NCBI RefSeq assembly: GCF_001528665.1
Contig: NZ_BBYJ01000024.1
Span: forward strand, 138,093 to 202,092
DNA: 64,000 bases
Direction: 5' to 3'
Source of the DNA: Microtetraspora malaysiensis
Lineage (GTDB): Bacteria > Actinomycetota > Actinomycetes > Streptosporangiales > Streptosporangiaceae
Below are positions 43,014 to 52,220 of this stretch, one piece after another. Position 1 is the first letter of the stretch. Each line of letters starts with the position of its first letter. The position numbers and the translations under genes were made by a program. The notes under the pieces were generated by a model, which did no database searches, had not been told where the DNA came from, and saw nothing but the letters and a program-made list of their open reading frames with translations.

Positions 43014-43444
43014 CACTTCTTCCTCTTCGTCAGGCGGTCCCGGACCTCGTCGATCTTCTTGCCGAGCTCGTCGGTGGTGATGAGGCCCTGGTCGATGAGC
43101 GACTTCGTCGCCACCGTGATCCACCGGGCGTAGTAGGGAAGCCCGAAGTACTGGGTCATCCCGAGGTCGTTCTCGCGCCGCCGCCGTTCTTCGGAGTTCC
43201 ACACGCCCCGCCACCCCAGGCACTCGCACGTGACGTACGTGTTCATCTCCCAGGGCTCCTCGCCCTTCTCTGTGAACGGCACGGGCGTGTCCGGCTGGCC
43301 GCCGACGTCGTGCAGCACGTGGCGGAGCACGCTGTACAGCTCGTTCGAGATCGTGTACGGCGAGTCCAGCAGCAGGCGGTCCACCGGATTCAGGTTCGAG
43401 ACCTGGCGCTGCAGAGTGTCATATTGCGTCGGTGTCGATCCCAT
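43013..43444 (-). CDS. scnB: thiocyanate hydrolase/nitrile hydratase subunit, beta N-terminal half
   Basis: 143 residues corresponding to the helical N-terminal half of nitrile hydratase beta (thiocyanate hydrolase beta is 157). Landmarks are VDRLLLDSPYTISNELYSVL, PWEMNTYVTCECLGWRGVWN, MTQYFGLPYYARWI and KSLIDQGLITTDELGKKIDE. It is the first gene of the five-gene cobalt-enzyme operon. The ATG at 43444 has GGAG six bases upstream. Confidence 0.82.
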   Translation of the reverse strand: MGSTPTQYDTLQRQVSNLNPVDRLLLDSPYTISNELYSVLRHVLHDVGGQPDTPVPFTEKGEEPWEMNTYVTCECLGWRGVWNSEERRRRENDLGMTQYFGLPYYARWITVATKSLIDQGLITTDELGKKIDEVRDRLTKRKK

Positions 43445-43782
43445 CTACATCTCCGTTCTTTCGGAGAGGTTGGTCGTGACGTCGATACCCAGGGGGCGTC
43501 GCGGCCCTCGCGCGCGGCGCATTGTTGACGTGTCCGGTCGCCGTTCTTTACCGAGATTCACTGACGCCGACGAGTAATCACCGCTGGTGGTGGTTTCTCA
43601 AGGCCAAGAACCTACGATGAGAGGTGATGTCCCCTTGCGTGGTGAACTGCGCCGGGGTGTCCGGGCGGGCGACCTTCGTTCGCGAACCCGCGATGTCCAC
43701 CCACCGGATGTCGGTCAGCCCCGAGGCGAAGGCCGACTGAGACCAGACGATTGACTCCACGGGATCGCCCGCGGATCGAAGC
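43445..43782. other. upstream region of the cobalt-enzyme operon
   Basis: 338 bases between the operon start and the TetR stop. A minus frame at 43578-43780 reads protein-like (GLTDIRWVDIAGSRTKVARP) but has no start signal or known relative. The operon promoter should lie here; I found no clear -35/-10 pair. Confidence 0.4.
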
Positions 43783-44616
43783 TCAGGCATCGATGCCTCG
43801 TCTCGCGAGATCGGCTGCGATGCCGTCCAGGACACCGGCAAGACCTGCGGCGAACAGGGCGTCGAGGTCCCAGGGGTCGGCACCGGCGCGCATCGCGAGG
43901 GCGAGGCGGGGATACGCCCCCGGTGCGTAAAGCGGATTCTGTGCGTCGTCTGAGGCTTTCGTTCCCTGGACCCGGGCGACTTCCGCTTGCCGTTCCGCCT
44001 CTACATCGCTGACGTAGGTCAGCGCCACGCCCTGCACGTAGGAGGCGAACATGAACATGTACCGGAAAGCATCGGCAGGTTCGAGGTCGAGCCCGTCGAA
44101 TGCGGAGAAGGCGCTTTCACTGTCCGCCGCGAGAGCCGGGCTGAAGTGCGCGCGGGTTGTCACCATGACCCTCGGCAGGATCCACGGATGGCGGTGATAC
44201 AGGTCCCAGTCACGGTATGCGGCGCGTTCAAGACCGTGACGCCAGTCCCGCGGCGCCGTGTCGGGCAAGGGCACGTCAGCCAGCGCGGCCTCCACCATCA
44301 GGGCCACCAGATCATCCTTCGATGACACATGCCGATACAAGGACATGGTGCTCGCACCGAGGTCCATGGCGACGCGGCGCATCGACAGCGCGTCGAGCCC
44401 TTCCGCGTCCGCGATGGCGATCCCGGCTCGCACGACGCGCTCAACGGTGAGATGCGGCGCGCTGTCATCACGCTCCGGGACGTCGGCCGGCGCTTCCGCC
44501 CTGCGTGACCGATACGCCTTCGCCTGGCACGCGCGGGAGCAGTAGAGCCTCGGCCGTCCCCGTTCGGCGGACTCCAGCGACTTTCCGCATGACGCGCATG
44601 CCAGTTGCACCGACAT
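43783..44616 (-). CDS. TetR family regulator with N-terminal zinc ribbon
   Basis: 277 residues. A four-cysteine segment at the start (ACASCGKSLESAERGRPRLY then CSRACQAKAYRSRR) precedes the TetR DNA-binding domain, whose helices read VRAGIAIADAEGLDALSMRR and LGASTMSLYRHVSSKDDLVA. A TetR_C_1-like ligand domain follows (LYHRHPWILPRVMVTTRAHF; FRYMFMFASYVQGVALTYVS). It diverges from a DHA2 drug exporter it most likely represses, with palindromes between them. ATG 44616 follows GGGGTG. The ribbon may bind metal or add DNA contact. Confidence 0.88.
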   Translation of the reverse strand: MSVQLACASCGKSLESAERGRPRLYCSRACQAKAYRSRRAEAPADVPERDDSAPHLTVERVVRAGIAIADAEGLDALSMRRVAMDLGASTMSLYRHVSSKDDLVALMVEAALADVPLPDTAPRDWRHGLERAAYRDWDLYHRHPWILPRVMVTTRAHFSPALAADSESAFSAFDGLDLEPADAFRYMFMFASYVQGVALTYVSDVEAERQAEVARVQGTKASDDAQNPLYAPGAYPRLALAMRAGADPWDLDALFAAGLAGVLDGIAADLARRGIDA

Positions 44617-44717
44617 CACCGCACCCCTTTCGTCACACCACAAGGCTTGTGACGAAATTCTAGCCCGCCGATGGAGTCGATGCACAGAGCAGGGCGATAT
44701 CCCAGGTCAGAATGCTG

Positions 44718-44777
44718 TTGTGACGGTGCTGCGTGCGTGCGTATCCTGTACGCCGCGTGCGTGTACAAAGTACGCGC
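44718..44777 (+). promoter_or_regulatory. promoter with two TetR-type palindromes
   Basis: TTGTGA (44718-44723) and TATCCT (44742-44747) are 18 bases apart. Two inverted repeats overlap or follow the -10: GCGTA-N5-TACGC (44739-44753) and GCGTGTAC-AAA-GTACGCGC (44759-44777, one mismatch). Both share GCGT/ACGC arms, as expected for tandem sites of the divergent TetR protein. Confidence 0.5.
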
Positions 44778-44825
44778 CGGGCGATCGACTCCGACCCCGG
44801 CCGACACGACTCAGGAACAACGGAA

Positions 44826-46418
44826 ATGACTGAAGAAGAAAGAACAGCCGGAGTCAGGGAGTGGGTCGGGCTCGCCGTCCTGGTGCTGCCCTGCGTACTG
44901 GCGTCCATGGATATGTCCGTCATGTTCGTCGCACTCCCCTCCCTGACGGCCAACCTCAGGCCGAGCAGTTCCGAACTGCTGTGGATCATGGATGCTTACG
45001 GCTTCCTCCTTGCCGGCCTGCTCATCACCATGGGCACACTCGGTGACCGGATCGGACGGCGACGGGTGCTTCTCGCAGGCGCCGCAGCCTTCGGCACCGC
45101 CTCTGTCCTGGCGGCCTACTCGACCAGTCCCGGGACGCTCATCGCCGCCCGCGCGCTCCTGGGCGTCGCCGGATCCACGCTGGCGCCGTCCACGCTCTCC
45201 CTGATCCGGAACATGTTCCACGACGCCAGACAACGGGCCACCGCGGTCGGCGTCTGGACGGCGGGCTTCGCGGGCGGTGCCGTATTCGGCCCGATCATCG
45301 GCGGTCTGCTGCTGGAGCACTTCTGGTGGGGATCGGTCTTTCTGATCAACGTGCCGGTGATGGTCCTGCTCCTGGTCCTCGGCCCGCTGCTGCTCCCCGA
45401 GTACCGCGATCCCACGCCAGGCCGTTTCGACCTGCTCGGCGCCGCCCTGTCCATCGTGGCCGTGCTCGGCGTCATCTACGGCATCAAACAGATGGCAGAG
45501 CACGGCTTCGGGTGGATCCCCCTGGCCTACTGCGCCGCCGGACTCGCCGTGGGGGCCGCATTCGTCCGCCGCCAACGCGTGACCGCGAACCCGATGATCG
45601 ACCTTGCGCTGCTCCGCACACGCCGGTTCAACGTGCCCTTGCTCATCGACGCGCTGGCGACGTTCGGACTGGTCGGCTTCAGCCTGTTCAACTGGCAGTT
45701 CATGCAACTCGTCCTGGGCATGGGACCGCTCGAGTCAGCCCTGTGGTCCTTGCCCACCTTTCTCGTGATGCCCCTGGGCATCGCACTGGCCACCGCGCTC
45801 GCGCCCCGCATCGGTAAACCCAAGGTGATCGCCGCCGGGCTGCTCGTGGCAGCCGCCGGCTACGCCATGCTGACCCTGGTCCACGCCGGTTCGGGAATCG
45901 TCCACCTCGTCAGCGCCCTGACCGTTGTCGCGATCGGCATCGGCGGGGTCTCCGCCGTGGTCACCGATGTGATTCTGTCCGCCGCACCACCGGAGCGGGC
46001 CGGGATGGCCTCCGCCATGGCCGAGACCTCGGCCGAGTTCGGCGGGGCCCTGGGCATCGCGATCCTGGGCAGCATCGGCACCGCCGTCTACCGTTCGGAA
46101 CTGGCCGCGAAGGCTCCCGACGCCCTCACATCCAAGGAGTTGGAGGCAGCGCGGGACACGCTCGGCGGCGCAGTCGACACCGCCGCGACTCTCCCGGAGG
46201 GCACCGCCGAAGCCCTGCGAAACGTAGCATTCGACGCCTTCGCCCGAGAAATGCGGATCGCCTCGGTGGTCAGTGTCGTTCTGATGGCGGCCGCGGCCGT
46301 CCTCATCGCCACCCTGCTCCGCACCGCACCCGCCCGCCCCGGATCCGAAGCCCCGGAATCCGCACCAGAACAGACCGGCCGGGACCAAGCGGGCGACCTG
46401 GCCTCCACGGCAACCTGA
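44826..46418 (+). CDS. DHA2-family (14-helix) MFS drug exporter
   Basis: 530 residues with 14 predicted helices, the QacA/SmvA type of proton-driven multidrug exporter. Helix 1 reads LASMDMSVMFVALPSLTANL with the membrane Asp typical of the group. Motif A is MGTLGDRIGRRRVLLAGAAA and motif C-like GFAGGAVFGPIIGGLLLEHF. The C-terminus is a Pro/Glu-rich cytoplasmic tail. ATG 44826 was chosen over a frame open further upstream because that would run through the operators. Control by the divergent TetR protein is likely. Confidence 0.9.
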   Translation: MTEEERTAGVREWVGLAVLVLPCVLASMDMSVMFVALPSLTANLRPSSSELLWIMDAYGFLLAGLLITMGTLGDRIGRRRVLLAGAAAFGTASVLAAYSTSPGTLIAARALLGVAGSTLAPSTLSLIRNMFHDARQRATAVGVWTAGFAGGAVFGPIIGGLLLEHFWWGSVFLINVPVMVLLLVLGPLLLPEYRDPTPGRFDLLGAALSIVAVLGVIYGIKQMAEHGFGWIPLAYCAAGLAVGAAFVRRQRVTANPMIDLALLRTRRFNVPLLIDALATFGLVGFSLFNWQFMQLVLGMGPLESALWSLPTFLVMPLGIALATALAPRIGKPKVIAAGLLVAAAGYAMLTLVHAGSGIVHLVSALTVVAIGIGGVSAVVTDVILSAAPPERAGMASAMAETSAEFGGALGIAILGSIGTAVYRSELAAKAPDALTSKELEAARDTLGGAVDTAATLPEGTAEALRNVAFDAFAREMRIASVVSVVLMAAAAVLIATLLRTAPARPGSEAPESAPEQTGRDQAGDLASTAT

Positions 46419-46425
46419 TCGTGAG

Positions 46426-46468
46426 CTCCGGCCTTCCGCCGGGCGCAGAAGGGGCTGCGGGGCCGGAG
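46426..46468. terminator. weak terminator hairpin between convergent genes
   Basis: CTCCGGCC (46426-46433) pairs with GGCCGGAG (46461-46468) across a 27-base loop that can fold further. It lies in the 50-base gap between the exporter and the ROK gene. Confidence 0.4.
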
Positions 46469-47461
46469 TCACCCGCTTCGGGGCACCTCACTCCCCTGGT
46501 TCTGCGCGCCCCAGCCCTCCGGTACGGCCAGGCCCGCCGCGCGCCGGGCCAGGATCGCGGCGCCCACCTGCGCCGCCCGGGCCCCGAAGGCGGAAGGAAG
46601 CAGCGTCGGCGCCGCCCGCCAGGCGAGAGCCGACTGCAGTGTGGCGCGCACCTGGTCGAACAACTGCGCGCCGGCCTCAGCGAGTCCACCCCCGAGAACG
46701 ATGCAGGCGGGGTCGAGGGTAAGGGTGAGGGTGGCCAAGGCGGTCCCCAGCGCATGAGTGGCGGTGTCCCACACCGAGCGGGCGAGCGGGTCGGTGCACG
46801 TGGCCTCGGCGATGGCCCGGCTGTCCAGCCCCGGCGTGCCTCCGAGCCGGATGTAGCGCCGGGCCAGACCGCCGGCGGAAGCGTACACCTCCAGGCACCC
46901 GCGCTGCCCGCACGCGCACGACTCGCCGCCGGGGTGGACCGGCATGTGACCGACCTCCCCCGCCGACCAGTCCGCGCCCGCCACCGGCTCGCCGTTCAGC
47001 ACCACGGTGGCGGCGATGCCCGTTCCCAGCGGCAACATCAGGAAGTTGTCCAGGCCGCGGGCCGCCCCCGAGACCACCTCGGCGACGCCTGCGGCCCGGA
47101 CGTCATGGCCGACCGCGACCGGCAGCCCGAGGTCGTCGCGGATGAGCGTCCGCAGCGGCACGTCACGGAACCTGATGTTCGACGCGTACCGCACCACCCC
47201 GGCGGCCTCGTCGACGATCCCCGGCGTGACCACCCCGATGCCGGCGGGGACGGCGCCGAGGGCCAGCGCGTCGCTGTTCAGCTGCCGGCACAGACCCCGC
47301 AACGCCTCGACCGGGCTCGTGTCGGCCTCCGCGGGCGACGGCACGACCACGGAGTGCCGGATCCGGCCCTCCTCGCCGACCACCACCCCTTTCATCGTCG
47401 TGCCTCCGACATCCACGGCGAGCACACAGGGACCCGCGGACGGCACATCCGTATGTGTCAC
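46469..47461 (-). CDS. ROK family sugar kinase-like protein
   Basis: 330 residues. The ATP-binding start LAVDVGGTTMKGVVVGEEG, the central EVGHMPVHPGGESCACGQRG-CLE zinc motif (CxCGxxGC) and the glycine-rich LDPACIVLGGGLAEAG are the ROK kinase signatures. There is no DNA-binding domain, so it is a kinase (glucokinase or N-acetyl-sugar kinase type). It is the third gene of an operon with a ROK regulator and an M81 peptidase, four bases after the peptidase stop. A kinase beside a peptide-type transporter suggests a glycosylated or amino-sugar-containing ligand. Confidence 0.88.
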   Translation of the reverse strand: MTHTDVPSAGPCVLAVDVGGTTMKGVVVGEEGRIRHSVVVPSPAEADTSPVEALRGLCRQLNSDALALGAVPAGIGVVTPGIVDEAAGVVRYASNIRFRDVPLRTLIRDDLGLPVAVGHDVRAAGVAEVVSGAARGLDNFLMLPLGTGIAATVVLNGEPVAGADWSAGEVGHMPVHPGGESCACGQRGCLEVYASAGGLARRYIRLGGTPGLDSRAIAEATCTDPLARSVWDTATHALGTALATLTLTLDPACIVLGGGLAEAGAQLFDQVRATLQSALAWRAAPTLLPSAFGARAAQVGAAILARRAAGLAVPEGWGAQNQGSEVPRSG

Positions 47462-47465
47462 GTGA

Positions 47466-48938
47466 TCACCGGGTCACCACGGTGAGGTCCGCGGCGAAGT
47501 CGCGGTCCAGGGGGAACACCGGTCGCACCACATGCCGGTACGGCAGACGCCCGAGGTCCTGGTCGACACCGCCCGGCGTCAGCGCGAGCAGCCAGTCTCC
47601 CGCCGCGTCGAACAACTCGGGTTCGAGATAGCCGATCTTCACGACGACAAGATCCATGTCGCCGGCCGTGATGCCGAGCCGGGCGTAGGAGGCCAGCTCG
47701 GAGTACTGCATGCGACGGGACGTGACGAACACGCTGAGCCCGCCCACGCGCACGCTCGCGCACCGCCCGCCGGCGGGGTCCTCGGCGACCGCCTCCAGGA
47801 CGCCGTCGAGCTGGAGCGGGCCCGGGTCGCGCGGGTCGATCCGGCCGCCGACGCGTACCCGGACCGGTGAACCGAGCGGCTGGCCGGCGACCTGCGCCAC
47901 CGCCTCCGGATCGACCAGCGAGGCGTACACCGCACGGAGGGAGCCGTCACGGATCTGCGGGCGGGCCAGCATCCGCTCGAGGGCGAAGGTGACGTCGTCG
48001 GCGCCGCCGGCGCCCGGGTTGTCTCCGGAATCGCTGATGAAGAACGGGCGGCGGGAGGGGTCTGCCACCGCGGCGACCGCGACGTCGAGGCACTCGTCCA
48101 TCGAGCCGGTCGGGGCGACGAACGCGAACTCGTCGCGCGCCGACCAGAAGTGCTCACCGAGCTCGCCGGCCGCCTTCTCCGCGGCGGCGGCGTCGGTGCC
48201 GGTAACGACCACCGCTCCGCGGCAGCGGGGCTGGTCGGCCCAGGCGAAACCGATCCAGACCGCTGCGTCGATCACCCCTTCCCGGGCTTCGATCTCGGGG
48301 ATGCGCGCGTACAGCCCGCGGGCCGGCTCGATCCGGGTGCTGGTCATCTCGCCGGGCAGGAGGATCGGCACGTGGACGAGGGCCTTGTGCGGACGCTGTC
48401 CGCGGCGCAGCGCGTCCACGAGGTTGCGGGCCGCGCGCTCGCGGGTCTCCCACACGTCGACGTGGGGGGCGGTGCGGTAGCAGGTGAGCAGGTCACAGCC
48501 TTCGAACAGGACGGATGAGACGTTGCCGTGCAGGTCCATGGCGGCGGAGATGTACGGCTCCGGCCCGATCAGCGACCGGATGGCGGTCACGAGGTCGCCC
48601 TCGGCGTCCTCCCGCCCGACGACGCTCATCGCGCCGTGGATGTCGAGCAGGACGCCGTCCACCCGGCCTGCCTCGGCCAGCTTGTCCAGGATCTCCGTCG
48701 ACCAGGCGTCGTAGGCGGCGGGGTCGACCACGCCGCCCGGGAGAGCCCGTGCGTGCACGAGGGGCACCCACTCGATGTCTCCGGCCCAGGGGGGCCGGAC
48801 GGGCGAGAGCCAGTCGTAGCGCGCCAGCAACGCATCGTCACGGGTGACGTCGAAGTCGTCGGCGGTGCTCAGGTGGGGCGAGAAGGTGCTGGACTCGATG
48901 TGTATGCCGCCGATGGCGATGCGGAGGGAGCGGGGCAC
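47466..48938 (-). CDS. M81 family metallopeptidase (MlrC-like)
   Basis: 490 residues. M81 proteins are related to microcystinase C, which hydrolyses linearised microcystin peptides. IAIGGIHIESSTFSPHLSTA opens the domain, GVLLDIHGAM and ISAAMDLHGNVS carry the metal-binding Asp/His, and SDSGDNPGAGGADDVTFALE is the conserved second half. The C-terminal MlrC_C domain has RRMQYSELASYARLGI and VVKIGYLEPELFD. I start at GTG 48938, nine bases after GAGGAG, rather than the ATG at 48968 that overlaps the regulator. With the divergent peptide transporter it likely processes an imported peptide-like compound. Confidence 0.86.
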   Translation of the reverse strand: MPRSLRIAIGGIHIESSTFSPHLSTADDFDVTRDDALLARYDWLSPVRPPWAGDIEWVPLVHARALPGGVVDPAAYDAWSTEILDKLAEAGRVDGVLLDIHGAMSVVGREDAEGDLVTAIRSLIGPEPYISAAMDLHGNVSSVLFEGCDLLTCYRTAPHVDVWETRERAARNLVDALRRGQRPHKALVHVPILLPGEMTSTRIEPARGLYARIPEIEAREGVIDAAVWIGFAWADQPRCRGAVVVTGTDAAAAEKAAGELGEHFWSARDEFAFVAPTGSMDECLDVAVAAVADPSRRPFFISDSGDNPGAGGADDVTFALERMLARPQIRDGSLRAVYASLVDPEAVAQVAGQPLGSPVRVRVGGRIDPRDPGPLQLDGVLEAVAEDPAGGRCASVRVGGLSVFVTSRRMQYSELASYARLGITAGDMDLVVVKIGYLEPELFDAAGDWLLALTPGGVDQDLGRLPYRHVVRPVFPLDRDFAADLTVVTR

Positions 48939-48951
48939 TGACGGGGTCTCC

Positions 48952-50100
48952 TCAGGAAAGCGGGACATCGGCCACCGTGCGCGCCAGATGCCCGAGGCCG
49001 GCAAGGGCGGCATCCGGGCCCGCGACGCTGGCCTCGATGGACAGAGACTGGGTCATGGACGGCAGGCAGCACTCGTAGAGCACTCCTCGGGCGGCCGCCA
49101 TGTAGACGTCGAGGCTGGAGAGCGCTCCACCGATGACGACCGCGTCGGGGTTGAGGAAGTTGACCAGGCCGGACAGCGCCACTCCGAGCAGCTCGCCGGC
49201 GCGGCGCACCATCGTCACCACAGTGGGGTCGGCGTCCACGGCGGCGGCGATGACGTCGCGAGTCGTGGTCACCGGCAGGCCCTGCTCCTTGAGCTGCTGG
49301 ACCAGGGCGGCGCCGCTGGCGACGGTTTCCAAACAGCCGCGTCTGCCGCATGAGCAGTGGCGCTCGCCGCTGTCCGCCACCCTTCCGTGGGTGAGGTCGC
49401 CGCTGAGGCCGCGGCTGCCGCGGTAGACCTGGCCGCCGCTGACCAGGCATCCGCCGATGCCGGTGCCGGCCTTCACGTAGATCATGTCGCCGGTGTCCCG
49501 GCCGCGGGTGATGTGCTCGCCGATCGCCGCGGCCTTGGCGTCGTTCTCGACGACCACCGGCACGTCGAAGCGTTCCTTGAGGTCGGCCTGCGCGTCGACG
49601 CCGCTCCAGCCGGGCATTCGTGCGGGCCCGACCAGACGACCGCTCGGGAACCTGACCGGACCCGGGAGAGCCACGCCGACCCCGAGCAACGCCTGACCGG
49701 GGGCTTCCGCCGCCCGGATCCGCGTGAACTCCTGGGCGATCGCGTCGAAGACCTTCTTGGGTCCGGCGGCGATGTCGATGGCGACCTCTTCGGCCGCGAG
49801 CAGTCGTCCGTCCAGCGAGGAGAGGCCGACGCGGGCATGCCGGCCGCCCAGCTCGGAGACGGCGAAGACACCGTCGGTCTCCCGCAGCCGCAGGATCCGC
49901 GGCCGTCGTCCCCCTGTGGAACGGCCCACGCCCTCCTCCAGGATGACGCCCTCGTCCAGCAGGCGCCGCACCAGCCCGGAGACCGTCGAGGGGGCGACCC
50001 GCAACGCCTCGACGAGGTCGGTGCGGGAGGTGGCCTCGCCGCTGGCCAGCAGGTTGAGGGTCTGCTCGCGCAAGCTGGCGGAGATCGACGGGTCCGACAT
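48952..50100 (-). CDS. ROK family transcriptional regulator
   Basis: 382 residues. An N-terminal winged helix (LREQTLNLLASGEATSRTDL, LRVAPSTVSGLVRRLLDEGV) is joined to a ROK sugar-sensor domain with VVVENDAKAAAIGEHITRGR, VKAGTGIGGCLVSGGQVYRG and the zinc motif CSCGRRGCLE. It is NagC/XylR-like. AAGGAGAGGT precedes the ATG at 50100. It heads the minus-strand operon and faces the ABC transporter, with a candidate operator at 50215-50250, so it probably represses both units until a sugar-like ligand is present. Confidence 0.9.
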   Translation of the reverse strand: MSDPSISASLREQTLNLLASGEATSRTDLVEALRVAPSTVSGLVRRLLDEGVILEEGVGRSTGGRRPRILRLRETDGVFAVSELGGRHARVGLSSLDGRLLAAEEVAIDIAAGPKKVFDAIAQEFTRIRAAEAPGQALLGVGVALPGPVRFPSGRLVGPARMPGWSGVDAQADLKERFDVPVVVENDAKAAAIGEHITRGRDTGDMIYVKAGTGIGGCLVSGGQVYRGSRGLSGDLTHGRVADSGERHCSCGRRGCLETVASGAALVQQLKEQGLPVTTTRDVIAAAVDADPTVVTMVRRAGELLGVALSGLVNFLNPDAVVIGGALSSLDVYMAAARGVLYECCLPSMTQSLSIEASVAGPDAALAGLGHLARTVADVPLS

Positions 50101-50214
50101 ACCTCTCCTTCTCGTGGCTGGTCTTCCGGCGCTGCCCACCACAGGGCCGCCGCGGTCCCCAATCATGGACCACGCGTACGGCATCGAAAGATCTTCAGCA
50201 ACTTCCATCGTGCC

Positions 50215-50250
50215 CGAAATAAATACGCGAAACAAGTCGACTTATTTTCG
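50215..50250. promoter_or_regulatory. candidate ROK operator
   Basis: CGAAATAA (50215-50222) and TTATTTTCG (50242-50250) form an inverted repeat (one extra base in one arm) in an AT-rich patch. Its right edge touches the -35 of the transporter promoter, the position expected for a repressor site. AT-rich palindromes of this kind are typical for ROK regulators. Confidence 0.5.
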
Positions 50251-50279
50251 TTGACTACCTACATCCTGCGTAATACATT
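50251..50279 (+). promoter_or_regulatory. promoter of the peptide-type ABC transporter operon
   Basis: TTGACT (50251-50256) and TACATT (50274-50279) are separated by exactly 17 bases, a good sigma-70-type match and rare in this GC-rich window. Transcription would begin near 50286, giving a leader of about 115 bases before the binding-protein ATG. Confidence 0.6.
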
Positions 50280-50401
50280 CTGCGAACCATCGCTTGAAGA
50301 TCCGGTCGACGGGACACCACTTCCTGGCCCCCAACACTTGCGACAGCCGAGCGAGGCATCCCCCGCGTGCCCGGTCACGTGCACATCAATCGAGGAGACC
50401 C

Positions 50402-52207
50402 ATGAGGAGTAGATTCCACTGGCGCGCACTCCGCGGCACCGCGGTCACCGCCGGCGCGATCGCCATCGGCCTGGGCCTGGCCGCCTGCGGCGGCACCAGC
50501 TCACCGAAGAGCGCTCAAGGTGGGAGTCAGGGCAAGGACTCGGTGACCGTCGCCCTTCGCACGCCCAACTGGATCCTGCCCATCTCGGCGCCCGGCTTCA
50601 CCCAGGGTGAGAACGCCATCTTCAGCGGGGCGCAGTACCGCCACCTGTACGAGTACCAGCTGGACGGCTCGGCGAAGTACAACATCGACCCCGCGCGGTC
50701 GATGGCCGACCCGCCCGAGGTGAGCGACGGCGGCAAGACTCTGACGATCACCCTGAAGGACAACACGTGGTCGGACGGCAAGCCGATCACCACCCGCGAT
50801 GTGCGGTTCTGGTACGACCTCGTCAGCGCGAACAAGGACAAGTGGGCGTCCTACCGGGCCGGCGGCTTCCCCGACAACATCGCCGACTTCACCGTCAAGG
50901 ACGAGAAGACCTTCTCGCTGACGACGACGAAGGTCTACAACACCGCATGGTTCGTGGGGAACCAGCTCAACCGCATCGTGCCGCTTCCGCAGCACGCGTG
51001 GGACAAGGACTCCGCGACGGCGAGCGTGAGCGACCTCTCCAGCACCCCGGCCGGCGCCGGCAAGGTCTTCGACTTCCTCACCGCGGCGTCGAAGGATCCC
51101 AAGACCTACGCGACCAACGAGCTGTGGAAGGTCAACAGCGGCGCGTGGAAGCTGGAGAAGTACGTGCCGAACGGCGAGGTCGTCTTCGCCGCGCAGCAGA
51201 ACTACTCCGGCGGCGACAAGCCGAAGGTCCCCACGGTGGTGTTGCGGCCCTTCACCAGTGACGACGCCCAGTTCAACGTGCTGCGCGCCGGTGAGATCGA
51301 CTACGGGTACGTCCCCGCGGGCAACCTGTCGCAGCAGAAATACCTCGAGTCCAAGGGCTACACGATCTCGCCCTGGTACGGGTGGTCCATCACCTATCTG
51401 CAGCTGAACTACAACAACCCCACGTCCGGGCCGCTGTTCAAGCAGCTGTACCTGCGCCAGGCGATGCAGATGCTCATCGACCAGCCGACGATCAGCAAGG
51501 TCGTCTGGTCCGGCACGGCCGCGCCGACGTGTGGTCCCGTACCCCCCAAGCCGGGCACCGGCGAGGCCGGCGACGGGTGCGCCTATTCGTTCGACCCCGC
51601 CAAGGCCAAGGAGCTGCTGGAGAGCCACGGATGGAAGGTGGCCCCGGACGGGGAGACGACCTGCGAGAAGCCGGGCACCGGCGCGGACCAGTGCGGGGAG
51701 GGCATCGCCGCCGGCACTCCGCTGCGCCTGACGGTCACCAGCCAGACCGGCTTCGCCGCGACGACGAAGATGTTCGCCGAGATCAAGTCGCAGATGGCCA
51801 AGGTCGGCATCCAGCTGACCATCAAGGAGGTGCCCGACTCGGTCGCGGTGACTCCGGCCTGCAAGCCGTCGGAGGCGAGCTGCTCGTGGGACATGTCCTT
51901 CTTCGGTTCCCAGGGCAGCTGGTACTACCCGGCCTTCGCCAGCGGTGAGCGGCTCTTCGCCACCGACGCGCCGGTCAACCTCGGCAGCTACAGCGACCCC
52001 GAGGCCGACAAGCTCATCGAGGCGACGCAGTTCTCCGGCGACGAGAGCACGCTCAAGGCCTACAACGACTTCCTGGCCAAGGACCTGCCGGTGCTGTGGA
52101 TGCCGAACCCCGTCTACCAGATCTCGGCGTACCGGTCGGATCTGCAGGGGGTCGCGCAGGACCCGCTGAACAACATGTTCTTCCAGGACTGGTCCTGGAA
52201 GAACTGA
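50402..52207 (+). CDS. peptide-type ABC substrate-binding lipoprotein (family 5)
   Basis: 601 residues. The signal sequence ends in the lipobox LAAC followed by GGTSSPKS. The family 5 (DppA/OppA-like) domain is long and bilobed, with SWSDGKPITTRDVRFWYDLV-type text (TWSDGKPITTRDVRFWYDLV) near residue 120 and LRQAMQMLIDQPTISKVVWS further on. It contains several cysteines in the second lobe (PTCGPVPPK, GDGCAYSF, TTCEKPG, ADQCGEG, ACKPSEASC), more than usual, probably disulfide-bonded. GAGGAG precedes the ATG. First gene of the operon with two permeases and a double ATPase. Confidence 0.9.
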   Translation: MRSRFHWRALRGTAVTAGAIAIGLGLAACGGTSSPKSAQGGSQGKDSVTVALRTPNWILPISAPGFTQGENAIFSGAQYRHLYEYQLDGSAKYNIDPARSMADPPEVSDGGKTLTITLKDNTWSDGKPITTRDVRFWYDLVSANKDKWASYRAGGFPDNIADFTVKDEKTFSLTTTKVYNTAWFVGNQLNRIVPLPQHAWDKDSATASVSDLSSTPAGAGKVFDFLTAASKDPKTYATNELWKVNSGAWKLEKYVPNGEVVFAAQQNYSGGDKPKVPTVVLRPFTSDDAQFNVLRAGEIDYGYVPAGNLSQQKYLESKGYTISPWYGWSITYLQLNYNNPTSGPLFKQLYLRQAMQMLIDQPTISKVVWSGTAAPTCGPVPPKPGTGEAGDGCAYSFDPAKAKELLESHGWKVAPDGETTCEKPGTGADQCGEGIAAGTPLRLTVTSQTGFAATTKMFAEIKSQMAKVGIQLTIKEVPDSVAVTPACKPSEASCSWDMSFFGSQGSWYYPAFASGERLFATDAPVNLGSYSDPEADKLIEATQFSGDESTLKAYNDFLAKDLPVLWMPNPVYQISAYRSDLQGVAQDPLNNMFFQDWSWKN

Positions 52208-52220
52208 CACACCGACCGTC

